Shown: positions 42,850 to 52,152, numbered from the stretch's first letter. The stretch: 64,000 bases of DNA from Paenibacillus sp. HW567 (GCF_000374185.1 NZ_KB910518.1:2861687-2925686), one strand, 5' to 3'. Notes: generated by a model from the letters alone, not told the origin. A program made the numbers and translations.

Positions 42850-43608
42850 ATGGAAACCACAATCAAGGTCAATGAACTAAGCAAGTCCTACGGCACACTT
42901 AAGGCGGTTGACAATATTAGTATATCCGTCTGCCGCGGGGAGGTGTTCGGCTTGCTGGGAGCAAACGGTGCAGGGAAAAGCACCGCCATGGAGTGCATCT
43001 TAGGCACGAAGCAGCAGGATACGGGGACTGTATCTATTCTGGGAATGAATCCCCTCTCAGACCGCAAAAAGCTGTTCGAGCGGGTTGGCGTTCAATTTCA
43101 GGAAGCCAACTATCAGAACAAGATCACGGTAGCGGAGCTTTGTGAGGTCACGCAATCTTTTTACAAAACATCTGTGGCTTACATAGACCTGCTGCAGCAA
43201 TTTGGCCTGGCGGACAAGGTAAAGATCTGTGTCAGCGAGCTTTCGGGCGGACAGAAGCAGCGTTTGTTCATCGTCCTCGCCTTAATTCCCAATCCCGAGG
43301 TTGTGTTTTTAGATGAGCTGACGACTGGACTGGATGCAAAAGCGCGGCGGGATGTGTGGAAATGCCTGGCGGGGTTGAAAGCGAAAGGACTGACTATTCT
43401 GTTAACCTCACATTTCATGGACGAAGTGGAAGCGCTGTGCGACAGCATCAGCATTCTGAAGAATGGGCGAAGCATATTTTACGGAACCGTACAGGAGGCT
43501 ATTGCAGCCAGCCCCTATGACAAATTTGAGGATGCATATCTGTGGTACACAGACGAGGAGGAACAAGCACATGCGGACATTTCGCACCCTGTTCAAGACA
43601 GAGCTTAG
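42850..43608 (+). CDS. ABC exporter ATP-binding protein
   Basis: 252 residues: Walker A GANGAGKST, signature VSELSGGQKQR, H-loop LTSHFMDEVEAL. Walker B reads VVFLDELTTGLD, with Leu where Pro is usual after the Glu. AAGGAGG precedes the ATG at 42850; a longer frame from 42796 crosses the terminator. DrrA/NatA-like multidrug or antibiotic exporter subunit. Confidence 0.9.
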   Translation: METTIKVNELSKSYGTLKAVDNISISVCRGEVFGLLGANGAGKSTAMECILGTKQQDTGTVSILGMNPLSDRKKLFERVGVQFQEANYQNKITVAELCEVTQSFYKTSVAYIDLLQQFGLADKVKICVSELSGGQKQRLFIVLALIPNPEVVFLDELTTGLDAKARRDVWKCLAGLKAKGLTILLTSHFMDEVEALCDSISILKNGRSIFYGTVQEAIAASPYDKFEDAYLWYTDEEEQAHADISHPVQDRA

Positions 43609-44314
43609 ATTATCGCTGCGGGGCATGGATATGTTGATTTTTGCAATCTGTATGCCGGTTGTGATGGTAGTTATTCTCGGCGTTATTTATGGCAACCAGC
43701 CTGCATTTGACGGTGCAGAGTATTCTTTTCTGGAACAGTCCTTCGGAGCTGCTGCAACGATCGCGATATGTGCGGGTGGCGTGATGGGTCTGCCCTTGGT
43801 CGTATCCGATTATCGGCATAAAAAAATTCTGAGGCGGTTCCGGGTAACGCCTGTCAGTTCTGCCCTCATTTTGGCGGTACAGGTTGCCATCTATGCGCTC
43901 TATGCCGTTGCTTCACTTCTCCTTGTATTTACCGTTTCAGCCTCTTTCTTCGACTTTACCTTTGCCGGTTCGTGGTTTCAGTTTGTAGGCGCATACTTCT
44001 TAATTATGGCTTCTATGTTCAGCATTGGACTGCTGGTGGGCGGAGTGGCGCCAGATATTAAAACAGCGGGCATTTTAGCCAGCCTGTTGTATTTTCCGAT
44101 GCTGATCTTCTCAGGAACTACATTGCCTTATGAGGTAATGCCGGCTCCTCTGCAAAGGATTGCGGATTTCATGCCGCTGACTCAAGGAATTAAGCTGCTA
44201 AAGGTCACCTCACTCGGCTTACCCATCGAAAATGCTCTCGTTCCCATTATTGTGATGATCGCAGTGGCGGTAATCTGTGCTGGCGCTTCTCTCCGTTTTT
44301 TTAGATGGGAGTAA
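43571..44314 (+). CDS. ABC-2 type exporter permease
   Basis: 247 residues with six membrane helices and the ABC-2 signature region (ILASLLYFPMLIFSGTTLPYEVMP, LPLTQGIKLLK-like). ATG 43571 follows GAGGAGG and overlaps the ATPase gene by 38 bases, so both are translated together. DrrB-like partner of the ATPase; substrate unknown. Confidence 0.9.
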   Translation: MRTFRTLFKTELRLSLRGMDMLIFAICMPVVMVVILGVIYGNQPAFDGAEYSFLEQSFGAAATIAICAGGVMGLPLVVSDYRHKKILRRFRVTPVSSALILAVQVAIYALYAVASLLLVFTVSASFFDFTFAGSWFQFVGAYFLIMASMFSIGLLVGGVAPDIKTAGILASLLYFPMLIFSGTTLPYEVMPAPLQRIADFMPLTQGIKLLKVTSLGLPIENALVPIIVMIAVAVICAGASLRFFRWE

Positions 44315-44327
44315 TGCATTACCTCAG

Positions 44328-44345
44328 GGGAGCCGTATGGCTCCC
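44328..44345 (+). terminator. hairpin after the exporter genes
   Basis: GGGAGCC and GGCTCCC form a perfect 7-bp stem with a GTAT loop; only a weak T stretch follows. Confidence 0.5.
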
Positions 44346-44384
44346 TTGCAGGTGTGCAGCAATGGATCGGATACCGCGTACAGT

Positions 44385-44507
44385 TTATAGAAAACTCTCT
44401 ACAATGAATTTCAGTTGTGCTTCCAAAGAGATCGGGTCATTATAATAGGAGCCTTTCTCGTCAATAAAAAAGACACGGTTGTCTTTCACCGCATCTGCAA
44501 GTTTAAC
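44385..44507 (-). pseudogene. 3' remnant of a siderophore-binding lipoprotein gene
   Basis: The minus-strand frame reads LADAVKDNRVFFIDEKG, SYYNDPISLEAQLKF and IVESFL before the stop, clearly related to the end of the lipoprotein at 32020-33027 (LPAVQNHRVYYENSRG, FVFSDPISLEAQLQF). Nothing upstream continues the homology and no start exists. The next 110 bases up to the sugar-binding gene show no gene. Confidence 0.8.
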
Positions 44508-44618
44508 CATGCAAAAAAAGAAACCGCTCTCGTAGTGAAATGGCAGTGTCGAGTAACCATCTCAGAAAGGAGCGATTTCTTGGAACATTCAATTAACCAT
44601 GGGATTGTCTATATCATA

Positions 44619-46187
44619 TCATTGAGCCGATTTCGCCAAAAATTCATCAATTTGACGCTGAACCTCTGCGATTATTTTGTCTATTCCCGCGGCCTTTACC
44701 TGCTTCTGCAGCTTGTCCAGCCCCTTGTCTACATCATCAATCATGCCATATTCCAGCGGAATGCCGTATTGGAGCATCACATTGCCGACATTCGCGACTT
44801 CTGTCTTCACTTTGGTGTTATCGAATACAAAGGTTTCCAGAGGGTAGTGATAAACCTCGCCTTCCCATTTGTCGGTCAGCGCATTTGCTTCTTCCGGGAA
44901 GGAAGCGTTGTCACGATTCAGCGGCGAGTTAAAGCCCCAGTTGGAGAAGCCGGTATAGTTGGCGTTTTTTGCTGCGTTAGTGTACTTATCGTCTCCGACC
45001 GGATTGTAATGCTCACCGGAGATGCCGTACATGATCAGATCGTGCAGTTCCTTGTCGTTCTGCAGCAGATCTATCATCATCAGCGCCCGCTCGGGATTCT
45101 TCGAGGTGGCATGAACGGACATCCCGTTCTGCATGGAGATAGCGACCGACTTCTTCTTGTCCGGCGTAACGTCAGCCAGCGCCAATTCGTATGGCTTTTT
45201 CTTTTCCCGCATGTCGGTCATCAAAGAGCCAAGCGTGCCTATGTTATGCGTAATCGAGGCCGTCTTGCCTTCGCGGAACTCCTGCTGGTGATCCAGCTTG
45301 CTGTTCAGCGCGCTCTTCGACCACACATTGTGGTCAGACAAATCTTTATAATAATAGACCAATTTCTTGAATTCCGGCGTTTCATATACATTGAACACTT
45401 TGCCGGCAGGATCGTCCAGCTTGAAGCCTATCGGCATGTCTAGGTCGAACATGTTCCATTCGTTCTGCTGCTTCAGCAGCACCCGGTCCAGATTGTGGAA
45501 CTTCCAGTCTCCGGTCTCCGATGTGAAAGGTGTGACCCCCTTCTCTTTTTCAGCGATAGTCTTGAGATAGGTAGCGTAGGCCTCAGGACTGTTGATTTCC
45601 GGCAGGTTGTATTTCTTGCGCAGGTCTTCCCGGTATAGAATCAGCTTCTCAACCGTTTCTCCACGGTTCTGGGGCACCATGTAGAGCTTGCCGTTTACCT
45701 TCGCTTGCCCCCAGCTCACCTCCGGCATCGCTTTCCAAGTCATCGGTGCGTACTTCTGCAGCATATCGTCGGTCAGTTCCAGGAAGCCGCCCTTGATGGC
45801 CTGATCGTTGTAGCCTGCCCAGTTAGCGGCATAAATAAGGTCGAAATCCTCATTGGCCGCGAATTTGAGCGGATATTTCTGCGCCCAATCGGACCAGTCC
45901 AGGAACTCGGCTTCCACAGTCGCGTTAATTTTCTCCTTCAGCTTCTTGTTGATCTCCCCAAATACCGTATCGTAGTCGACCGGTTTGGGTCCCACCATAA
46001 TCATCTTCAGCGCGACAGGCTTGGATGTATCCACTGTGCCGGAATCTCCCGCCGCCTGTGTCGCGGCTGCCGAGGCCTGCGGCTCCGCCTGACTGCCTCC
46101 GGTGTTGCCGTTGTTGCCTCCGCACGCACTGAGCAGCGACAGCATTAGAACACCGGACATTAGTGTTAGCCCTCTTTTTTTGTTCAC
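44619..46187 (-). CDS. carbohydrate ABC transporter substrate-binding lipoprotein
   Basis: 522 residues: signal peptide and lipobox LLSACGG (Cys about residue 22), a low-complexity Gly/Asn/Ala/Gln linker, then a family 1 sugar-binding fold with a C-terminal DUF3502-type part, common in Paenibacillus. GTG 46187 follows AGGGGG. No permease genes are adjacent, so it is an orphan subunit. A cre site at the promoter predicts control by CcpA. Confidence 0.88.
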   Translation of the reverse strand: MNKKRGLTLMSGVLMLSLLSACGGNNGNTGGSQAEPQASAAATQAAGDSGTVDTSKPVALKMIMVGPKPVDYDTVFGEINKKLKEKINATVEAEFLDWSDWAQKYPLKFAANEDFDLIYAANWAGYNDQAIKGGFLELTDDMLQKYAPMTWKAMPEVSWGQAKVNGKLYMVPQNRGETVEKLILYREDLRKKYNLPEINSPEAYATYLKTIAEKEKGVTPFTSETGDWKFHNLDRVLLKQQNEWNMFDLDMPIGFKLDDPAGKVFNVYETPEFKKLVYYYKDLSDHNVWSKSALNSKLDHQQEFREGKTASITHNIGTLGSLMTDMREKKKPYELALADVTPDKKKSVAISMQNGMSVHATSKNPERALMMIDLLQNDKELHDLIMYGISGEHYNPVGDDKYTNAAKNANYTGFSNWGFNSPLNRDNASFPEEANALTDKWEGEVYHYPLETFVFDNTKVKTEVANVGNVMLQYGIPLEYGMIDDVDKGLDKLQKQVKAAGIDKIIAEVQRQIDEFLAKSAQ

Positions 46188-46210
46188 TACAATTTCCCCC
46201 TATCGCTTTG

Positions 46211-46258
46211 TGTAATCGCTTTCAAATACAGTATAAAGATTATTGGCTTCTTTTCTAA
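46211..46258 (-). promoter_or_regulatory. promoter with a perfect cre site
   Basis: TTAGAA (46253-46258), 17 bases, TATACT (46230-46235) on the minus strand. TGTAATCGCTTTCA (46211-46224) matches the catabolite-response consensus TGWAANCGNTNWCA at every fixed place and lies just after the -10 box, the repressing position for CcpA. Confidence 0.75.
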
Positions 46259-46461
46259 TGCAGGTCGTCAACGATTATGCATACTTTTGCAACGACTTTT
46301 ACGGCGGATGCCAACAGCAACAATATTTACCGGGCCGAGCCTGAAACTAGTGACCTTAAAGAATTGTAAATTGACGGTTTATAAAAGGATTTCAACTCTT
46401 AACTTCTGCCGCTTGCGTGTCGATAAATAAACAATACACATGGAAAAGTATGGAGGAGTAT

Positions 46462-46839
46462 ATGAACGCAAACCGCAGAACTGAACCTTTTCGATATACC
46501 CTTATAGAACCTGCTACACTTGATCTTCATATTCTTACAATTAACGGGATTCCTGTTCCTCCCAAGCCTGTAAGCGCTATACTGCTGGAAATCAGCCGTT
46601 CGGGCTGCCGCTTGTCCTTCCCTCTGAATGTCAATCCGGAAAGCAACCATGTACGCGTTGGCATGGAGATGCTGCTGACCGAAGAGCCTATGTACATAGA
46701 AGGAACGCTGAAATGGAATAAGGAGCACGAGGGCAGCTACCAATATGGTATTCAATTGGACATTCCTGAAGCGGAACGTGATCGTCTCCCAAGCATGCTG
46801 CGCAGACTGGCGGGCGAAGGTAAAATAGTAGTTCGTTAA
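46462..46839 (+). CDS. PilZ-domain protein, paralogue of the 19533 gene
   Basis: 125 residues; EPFRYTL, ILLEISRSGCRLSF and YQYGIQLDIPEAE align closely with the protein at 19533-19913. The cyclic di-GMP motifs are weaker here: the first Arg is replaced (TEPFR) and DxSxxG is ExSxxG. ATG 46462 follows GGAGG; the in-frame start at 46417 lacks one. Binding of the messenger is uncertain. Confidence 0.82.
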   Translation: MNANRRTEPFRYTLIEPATLDLHILTINGIPVPPKPVSAILLEISRSGCRLSFPLNVNPESNHVRVGMEMLLTEEPMYIEGTLKWNKEHEGSYQYGIQLDIPEAERDRLPSMLRRLAGEGKIVVR

Positions 46840-46865
46840 GAGCGCCTTGCTCAAAATAAAACGAG

Positions 46866-46908
46866 TAAAGCCGCGATCCTCCGGTAATTGGAGAATCGCG
46901 GCTTTTAC
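46866..46908 (+). terminator. terminator of the second PilZ gene
   Basis: TAAAGCCGCGAT and ATCGCGGCTTTTA with an inner CTCC/GGAG pairing form a long stem ending in TTTTA. Confidence 0.85.
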
Positions 46909-46914
46909 GTGTTC

Positions 46915-46943
46915 AAAAAGGGGTGTCCCATGGACACCCCCTA
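46915..46943 (-). terminator. terminator of the lipoprotein gene
   Basis: GGGGTGTCC and GGACACCCC pair perfectly; on the minus strand TTTTTG follows. Confidence 0.85.
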
Positions 46944-46951
46944 GTTAATGC

Positions 46952-47596
46952 TTATTTAAACGTTACAGATTCCAGAATCTTATCCGTTTCCGCTTTCGAT
47001 GCATCATCGGTGTATGTAAGGATGAAGTTCAGTGCATACCCTTCCATAATAATGCTGTAATAGTCTTGTGTAACTACCACAGTACCTGTATTAATGGTAG
47101 CCTGCATCAAATCCATATCTTTTCCGCCGACTTTAACCGACGTGACATCCTTGAATTCATACGGAAGCTTGCTGTCTACGAGCAGCTTCTTGGAAGCCTC
47201 CAGATAATCTTTTCCGCTCTTGATCCCCTGCAGCATGCTGATTTTCTCAGCTACAGCGACAGCCGAAGGTCCAGTCTTCCCGGAATCGAGCGGGAATTTG
47301 GAGGCCATCAGCAGGTTCAGTGTTTTGGTCTTCGCCAGATCCAGCATTTTGCTCTTGGCTTCATTGCCTCCGGCAACAGCCTCTTGACCGGCCTTCACAA
47401 CCTCCATCATCTGATCAGCGTTCTGAAATACCCATTCTTTTGGAAAGCTAAGGGACAAACCGAAATAGTCATTTGTGTAAGAACCGCTTTCAGTCACACC
47501 TAAGGTTACTTCTTTGTCTTTCCCGCCGCATGCTGTAACCATTACCAGCATCAACAGCAATACCATTGATAACAATCCAACCTTCTTCTTGTTCAT
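46952..47596 (-). CDS. small lipoprotein of unknown function
   Basis: 214 residues: signal peptide with lipobox MVTACGG (Cys 23), then a mixed alpha/beta domain beginning YTNDYFGLSLSFPKEWVF and ending LNFILTYTDDASKAETDKILESVTF. This resembles PsbP-like or DcrB-like lipoproteins whose role is unclear. CAGGAGGG precedes the ATG at 47596. Monocistronic with its own terminator. Confidence 0.75.
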   Translation of the reverse strand: MNKKKVGLLSMVLLLMLVMVTACGGKDKEVTLGVTESGSYTNDYFGLSLSFPKEWVFQNADQMMEVVKAGQEAVAGGNEAKSKMLDLAKTKTLNLLMASKFPLDSGKTGPSAVAVAEKISMLQGIKSGKDYLEASKKLLVDSKLPYEFKDVTSVKVGGKDMDLMQATINTGTVVVTQDYYSIIMEGYALNFILTYTDDASKAETDKILESVTFK

Positions 47597-47692
47597 AATA
47601 CCCTCCTGGTCATTCTTTTTATCGTTTTCGCACCAGAAAAGTTTAACATGTAATGTTATCATTTCCACCTATATAAAACTATAGGCAACCTT

Positions 47693-48427
47693 CTACAAAA
47701 AAGACAGCCGGGTAGCAACCGAAACGGCTTCTGAGCTGGACTGCACCCCAAGTTTATCGAAAATAACTTTTTTATGATGATTTACTGTACACTCCTTGAT
47801 CTTCAATTTTGCAGCGATCGCCTTTCCGGTCAGACCTTGAGAGATCAGCGCAAGCACCTTTAATTGACGTTCACTCAGTTGCGCAGAGGGCTGGCCGGCG
47901 GCTTGGGACACAAGTCTGGTCTGATAATTGTTCAGTATATCTGCGGGAATCAGCTTGGCGATAGCTATCAGTTCGCTTTTCATATCTGCATTAATAGTAG
48001 ACACATCAAGATAACCAACAATAGTGGGGCCTACGGTCAAAGGAACAGAGAAGCAGTGCCAATTTTTGAAAAATGGGCTTTCGTGCTGCTCCGGCGGCAA
48101 ATACACAGGACCTCCTTGCGATATCGCCTCCGAAATTGCGTTCACTCCGCAGTGTTTTTCTGTAAAAAACATGCCTAAATGGATAGGAGAGCGGTTCACA
48201 GCGCTTTCAAGATTACAACTGTAATCCATGCTGAGAAGCACCCCCTCCTCATCCGTAAGCAGAAACAAATAGGGACCGGAAAGATGATCCTTAATATTAA
48301 GAATGCTATGCTGAAACACTTCGATTAAAAGCTGATTAGAGGGACTATTCAGGTCATGCTGCTGCATCTGCGATAACATGCTTTTTGAATTCACCGGCTG
48401 GCGGCATGTATCTATTGCTGTGATCAT
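47693..48427 (-). CDS. LuxR-type regulator with N-terminal GAF-like sensor
   Basis: 244 residues. Residues about 20-165 resemble the GAF sensor of AcoR-like regulators (FLLTDEEGVLLSM, GMFFTEKHCGVNAISEAI). The C-terminal 65 residues are a LuxR/GerE helix-turn-helix (LSERQLKVLALISQGLTGKAIAAKLKIKECTVNHHKKVIFDKLGVQSSSEA). ATG 48427 follows GGAAGGAG; the frame to 48514 is not supported. Target unknown. The 220 bases upstream to the next terminator show no gene. Confidence 0.8.
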   Translation of the reverse strand: MITAIDTCRQPVNSKSMLSQMQQHDLNSPSNQLLIEVFQHSILNIKDHLSGPYLFLLTDEEGVLLSMDYSCNLESAVNRSPIHLGMFFTEKHCGVNAISEAISQGGPVYLPPEQHESPFFKNWHCFSVPLTVGPTIVGYLDVSTINADMKSELIAIAKLIPADILNNYQTRLVSQAAGQPSAQLSERQLKVLALISQGLTGKAIAAKLKIKECTVNHHKKVIFDKLGVQSSSEAVSVATRLSFL

Positions 48428-48740
48428 TGCTGTAGTTCTCCTTCCTTCTACCACGAATCTATTATATCTATCGGGTAAATCCAGAAAAAATTGTAATTCC
48501 CCGAAATGCTGCATATGTATGAATATTTGAATTTTATGACTTTAGGCATACAGGGCTTTGACGCAGCGAAGAGGCAAAGACATCCCAACAGTCTCATTCG
48601 CAAAAAAAGCAAGGTCCATATGTACATAAAATTCAAGCAGCTTACAGCCCAATTTTACCGTTTTAATGATTCTTTTATACTATTTTTAAATGAAAGCGGC
48701 ATCATGTTCGATGTGCAGGCTATGCTCTTATTATAGTAGA

Positions 48741-48766
48741 AAAAAAACCGCCAAAAATTGGCGGCA
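48741..48766 (-). terminator. terminator of the RCC1/stalk gene
   Basis: CCGCCA and TGGCGG form a perfect stem; on the minus strand eight T follow. Confidence 0.88.
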
Positions 48767-48788
48767 GTGATGACTGCTCTATCCTTCT

Positions 48789-50258
48789 CTAATTCCCCAG
48801 CCGAACTTCCCCGGAGGATTTATTCCATTGCAGGCTAACGCCCAGCAGATCGCATAGGTCCTGGAGTGGAAACTGGGTTGAATCCGACAAGCCTTTTAGC
48901 GGAATTACAGACTCCGATTTCCTGCCGTTGATGAATATCTGCTCCGGATCGCTGGCTTTAATCTGAACTGTCGTGCTTCCATATACAAAAGACCAGACTG
49001 AAAAACGGTAGTTGTTATACCTCGGGTCCGGGTTGGACTCGCTCCTGCCGGTTTTCACTCCAAGTGCCTTAAACACACTGGTATAAGGAACATACAGCTT
49101 GCCGTCAATAACCCCTGCAGTACCATAAAAAGAGACCGGCTGGCCATTCACCAGAAAGCTCAGCGGAGGCTGAACCGGGACAACAGCGATAGCCTCGTCA
49201 TTGGCAACATTCCCGCTGCCAGTCGCTGATCCGCTGTAGTAACCTTCTCCCCACCCCAGAAGTGTGCCATCCTTGCGCTGGGCAAAACCAAAGCTTCCCG
49301 TGCTTCCCCAGAGATTCGTGATGCCCTCCGCGCCTTTTACCTGAAACGGCTTGGACAACGGGCCGGAATTATAGTTCCACTGCCAGAGTGTTCCGTTCGT
49401 CTTGAGCATGAACAGCCGCTTGTAACCGGTCTGCAGCTTATATATATTGCCAAGTCCTGACGCCACAGGCTCCTGTAATGAGTTGTTCCAGCGGAGAACC
49501 TGCCCATCTGTGCGGAGAAGGAAAGCATCGCCGCTTGAAGCGGCAATTTGCTTAATCGCTGAGGCGGCAAGCGTATATACCCTAACCGGATCACTCGCCC
49601 AGCGGCTTCTGCCCATTACGCTGTTATAAATACTCAACCCTTTCACACTGCCGGTGTCTGTAAGAAACAGCGCGTCATTACCGGCTATAACAGCAGAACG
49701 GATTTCCGAAATTCCTTGTAACGGCAAATACCGGACCTTCATCTGCATGATGCTATCGCTCTGCTCAAAGGAAGGGTACCACAGCACCGCCGTTCCGTCT
49801 TTTTTTACCGCTATTCCCGAAGAGCCTTCTGTAGTTATGGATGTCACGTCCTGAAGCCCCGCTAATTTGACCGGGCCTCCACTTTTCTGATTAGGCAGAA
49901 CTGGATCATCCAAGACATATGAACCATAGGTTTGGCCCCAGGCCCATACCTCTCCATTCTTGTCCAGTGCAAAAGAGGCATTGCTGCCCGCTGCAACCTG
50001 CATGATATTTGTCAGCCCGGCAACCTTTCTTGGAATGTACTGATCAATGGTTGTGCCGTCGCCGACCTGGCCATATTTGTTGTAGCCCCATCCAGTCACC
50101 GTACCATCACTCCAGACTGCAAGCCCATGCGCATAGCCGCCTGACACATTTACTGGTCCAGCCGCAGCCGCAGCGGCCACATTCCCGCCTGCGGGAATGA
50201 ACATGACGGCGGCCAGCAGGAATACCATTAGATGTACAATCCTTCTACGGATACTCAC
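48789..50258 (-). CDS. secreted RCC1-repeat protein with C-terminal stalk domain
   Basis: 489 residues: signal peptide (1-33), about six RCC1-like repeats forming a beta propeller (GGYAHGLAVWSDGTVTGWGYNKYGQVGDGT, AAGSNASFALDKNGEVWAWG), then a copper-amine-oxidase-like stalk domain (370-489, VNGQPVSFYGTAGVIDGKLYVPYTSVFKALGV). GTG start with GGGGGAG upstream. It directly follows the amidase gene (16 bases), so the two may be co-expressed at the cell surface. Ligand unknown. Confidence 0.85.
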   Translation of the reverse strand: MSIRRRIVHLMVFLLAAVMFIPAGGNVAAAAAAGPVNVSGGYAHGLAVWSDGTVTGWGYNKYGQVGDGTTIDQYIPRKVAGLTNIMQVAAGSNASFALDKNGEVWAWGQTYGSYVLDDPVLPNQKSGGPVKLAGLQDVTSITTEGSSGIAVKKDGTAVLWYPSFEQSDSIMQMKVRYLPLQGISEIRSAVIAGNDALFLTDTGSVKGLSIYNSVMGRSRWASDPVRVYTLAASAIKQIAASSGDAFLLRTDGQVLRWNNSLQEPVASGLGNIYKLQTGYKRLFMLKTNGTLWQWNYNSGPLSKPFQVKGAEGITNLWGSTGSFGFAQRKDGTLLGWGEGYYSGSATGSGNVANDEAIAVVPVQPPLSFLVNGQPVSFYGTAGVIDGKLYVPYTSVFKALGVKTGRSESNPDPRYNNYRFSVWSFVYGSTTVQIKASDPEQIFINGRKSESVIPLKGLSDSTQFPLQDLCDLLGVSLQWNKSSGEVRLGN

Positions 50259-50274
50259 TCTGACTCCCCCCTGC

Positions 50275-51015
50275 TCACTTAAAATACGAATCGAGCCCCT
50301 TCTTGATCCCCTTTACAATCTTATCCTGGTACGCAGCCTCGCTTAGCTTCTTGTCTTCCTTCGGGTTCGTCATGAAGCCCATTTCAATCAGCACGACAGG
50401 CACTTTGGACCAGTTGAAGCCGGTCAGATCGCTCCGTGGAACGATTCCGCGCGAGGCCGCCTGCGTTTCTTTTAGCACAGCCTGGGACAGGACCTTAGCG
50501 ATCTCCAGACTTTGTGAAGCAATATTTTTCGTAAAAGTGTTGGACGCAGAAGGGTAAAGAAACGACATTCCTTGTACACTGCGGTTGTCACTTCCGTCTG
50601 CATGTAATCGAAGAGCAAGGTCGGCCCCGGCCTGATTGCAACTTGTTGCCCGTTCACTATTAGATATATCCACATTATTGGTCCGGCGAATCATCGTAAT
50701 CTCATAATCGTTCTGAAGTGCCTTTTCCAGCTTCAATGCCACTTCAAGCGTCAGCTTGTATTCGGGTATTTTCGTGCTCACACCTTGCGTCCCGCTGGAC
50801 ACCTTGGCCTTGAAGGTACGGCTTCCCGGTCCAACCGGCTCTTTGGCATTATTGCCCTTGCTCTGGTGGCCTGCATCTATGCAGATCACCGGCTTACTCT
50901 TAGCACTGGCTATTGATTGCCCCGCTGCCACTCCCCCGTTTGCTCTTGCCGGTACGCTTGCTGTTGTCAGCAGAATCATGATAATCAAAGAAATAACCTT
51001 CAAATTTGTTCGCAT
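50275..51015 (-). CDS. N-acetylmuramoyl-L-alanine amidase
   Basis: 246 residues: signal peptide (1-25), then one Amidase_3 zinc domain with DAGH (first His), Glu in KLTLEVAL, His in LRLHADG and the catalytic Glu in VLIEMGFMTN. No wall-binding repeats, so it may act on peptidoglycan locally, for example in sporulation or separation. ATG follows GATAGGAG. Confidence 0.92.
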   Translation of the reverse strand: MRTNLKVISLIIMILLTTASVPARANGGVAAGQSIASAKSKPVICIDAGHQSKGNNAKEPVGPGSRTFKAKVSSGTQGVSTKIPEYKLTLEVALKLEKALQNDYEITMIRRTNNVDISNSERATSCNQAGADLALRLHADGSDNRSVQGMSFLYPSASNTFTKNIASQSLEIAKVLSQAVLKETQAASRGIVPRSDLTGFNWSKVPVVLIEMGFMTNPKEDKKLSEAAYQDKIVKGIKKGLDSYFK

Positions 51016-51097
51016 GATGTACTCCTATCTGTTGGATTAACGGTTTCTTACCCGTACCTAAATTCGACATGCCGCAGCGTCTTCCTCTTTAGCCCGC

Positions 51098-51183
51098 AAA
51101 AAAACGCGAAGCCCTGTCCGGCAAGGACGCGCACTGTGCTTCAGCAGACCGGTGTCTGCAGCGACAGGCTAAGGGCTTCGCGT
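51098..51183 (-). terminator. long branched hairpin terminating the DMT transporter gene
   Basis: ACGCGAAGCCCT and AGGGCTTCGCGT close an 80-base structure that contains a second perfect hairpin, GCAGAC-CGGT-GTCTGC. On the minus strand seven T follow. Much longer than a normal terminator. Confidence 0.75.
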
Positions 51184-51198
51184 GTATGCGAATGAGGC

Positions 51199-52152
51199 TT
51201 ATGAAGGGAGTGCGGACGCATTTTTCCAGCGCAGCTTATACAGCTCTGGAAGCATGACCCCCAGCAGCACCAGGACAACACCGGTCCACTGCAATCCGCT
51301 CACCTGCTCATGAAGCACGAACGAGGACAGCAATACGGCAACCGGCAGCTCGGCAGCACCGAGGATTCCGGCCATTCCGCCGCCAATATGAGGAACTCCG
51401 ATAGCGAACAGCACAGGCGGGATAAATGCGCCGAACAAACCAAGCAGGAAACCGAACAGCAGCAGTTGTCCCCACAGCAAGCCGTTAAACAGGAAGTACG
51501 GCGGGAATAGAATGAACAGCAGCAGCAGGCCTCCGGTAATCATCCAGGCACTCCGGTATGCCGGGTGCGCAGCAGGAACAGCTTTGCCGCTGAAAATAAT
51601 GAACATGGAATAGCTTACCGCAGACAATAGTCCCAGAGTGATTCCCAGGACGTTGAAATGAGCCGCGCCCTGATCCATAATTCCCGCTGCCAGCAGCGTT
51701 CCCCCGAACAGCAGCAGCAAAGTCAGCATTGTAATCTTATCAGGCCGCTGGCGTTTGCTGACGGCTTGAATCAGCACGCTGATCCAAGTGAATTGGAACA
51801 ACAGGATAATTGCCAGCGAAGCCGGAATGTAGCGCAGGGATTGATAATACATCAGACCCGTTGCCACCGTTGGGGCTCCCGCCAGCATCAGCAGCAGCCG
51901 GTGCTTCCAGGTCAAAGGCGATGCCGCCCGCTGTACAGCAGCAGTGATGCCGCGGGTGCGCGCCTTTCGTGTCTGTCTGATTTTTGTATATAAGGCCAGC
52001 AGCCAGGCAAGAATGCACCCGGTTAAGAGCTGTGTGCCAACCACTTCCCCAAGCTGGTATCCTTTACCGTAAGCAAGAACGACAATTGTAGATAGAATGC
52101 CGTAGCTCATAGCCCCCGCCAAGACGGAGAGCAAATATTTCGAATCTTTCAT
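51199..52152 (-). CDS. EamA/DMT-family transporter
   Basis: 317 residues with ten membrane helices arranged as two EamA repeats (LAGAMSYGILSTIVVLAYGKG ... SLAIILLFQFTWISVLIQ; ... GILGAAELPVAVLLSSFVLHEQ), a drug/metabolite exporter. ATG 52152 follows CAGGAGG; an in-frame ATG at 52194 lies in the leader. A riboswitch-like leader precedes it, which suggests that it exports a compound related to the sensed ligand, perhaps a purine. Confidence 0.88.
   Translation of the reverse strand: MKDSKYLLSVLAGAMSYGILSTIVVLAYGKGYQLGEVVGTQLLTGCILAWLLALYTKIRQTRKARTRGITAAVQRAASPLTWKHRLLLMLAGAPTVATGLMYYQSLRYIPASLAIILLFQFTWISVLIQAVSKRQRPDKITMLTLLLLFGGTLLAAGIMDQGAAHFNVLGITLGLLSAVSYSMFIIFSGKAVPAAHPAYRSAWMITGGLLLLFILFPPYFLFNGLLWGQLLLFGFLLGLFGAFIPPVLFAIGVPHIGGGMAGILGAAELPVAVLLSSFVLHEQVSGLQWTGVVLVLLGVMLPELYKLRWKNASALPS

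Noticed and set aside
44415..45443. 342-codon plus-strand frame opposite the sugar-binding lipoprotein
   Set aside because: Shadow of the 44619-46187 gene and of the lipoprotein remnant; low-complexity composition and no ribosome site.
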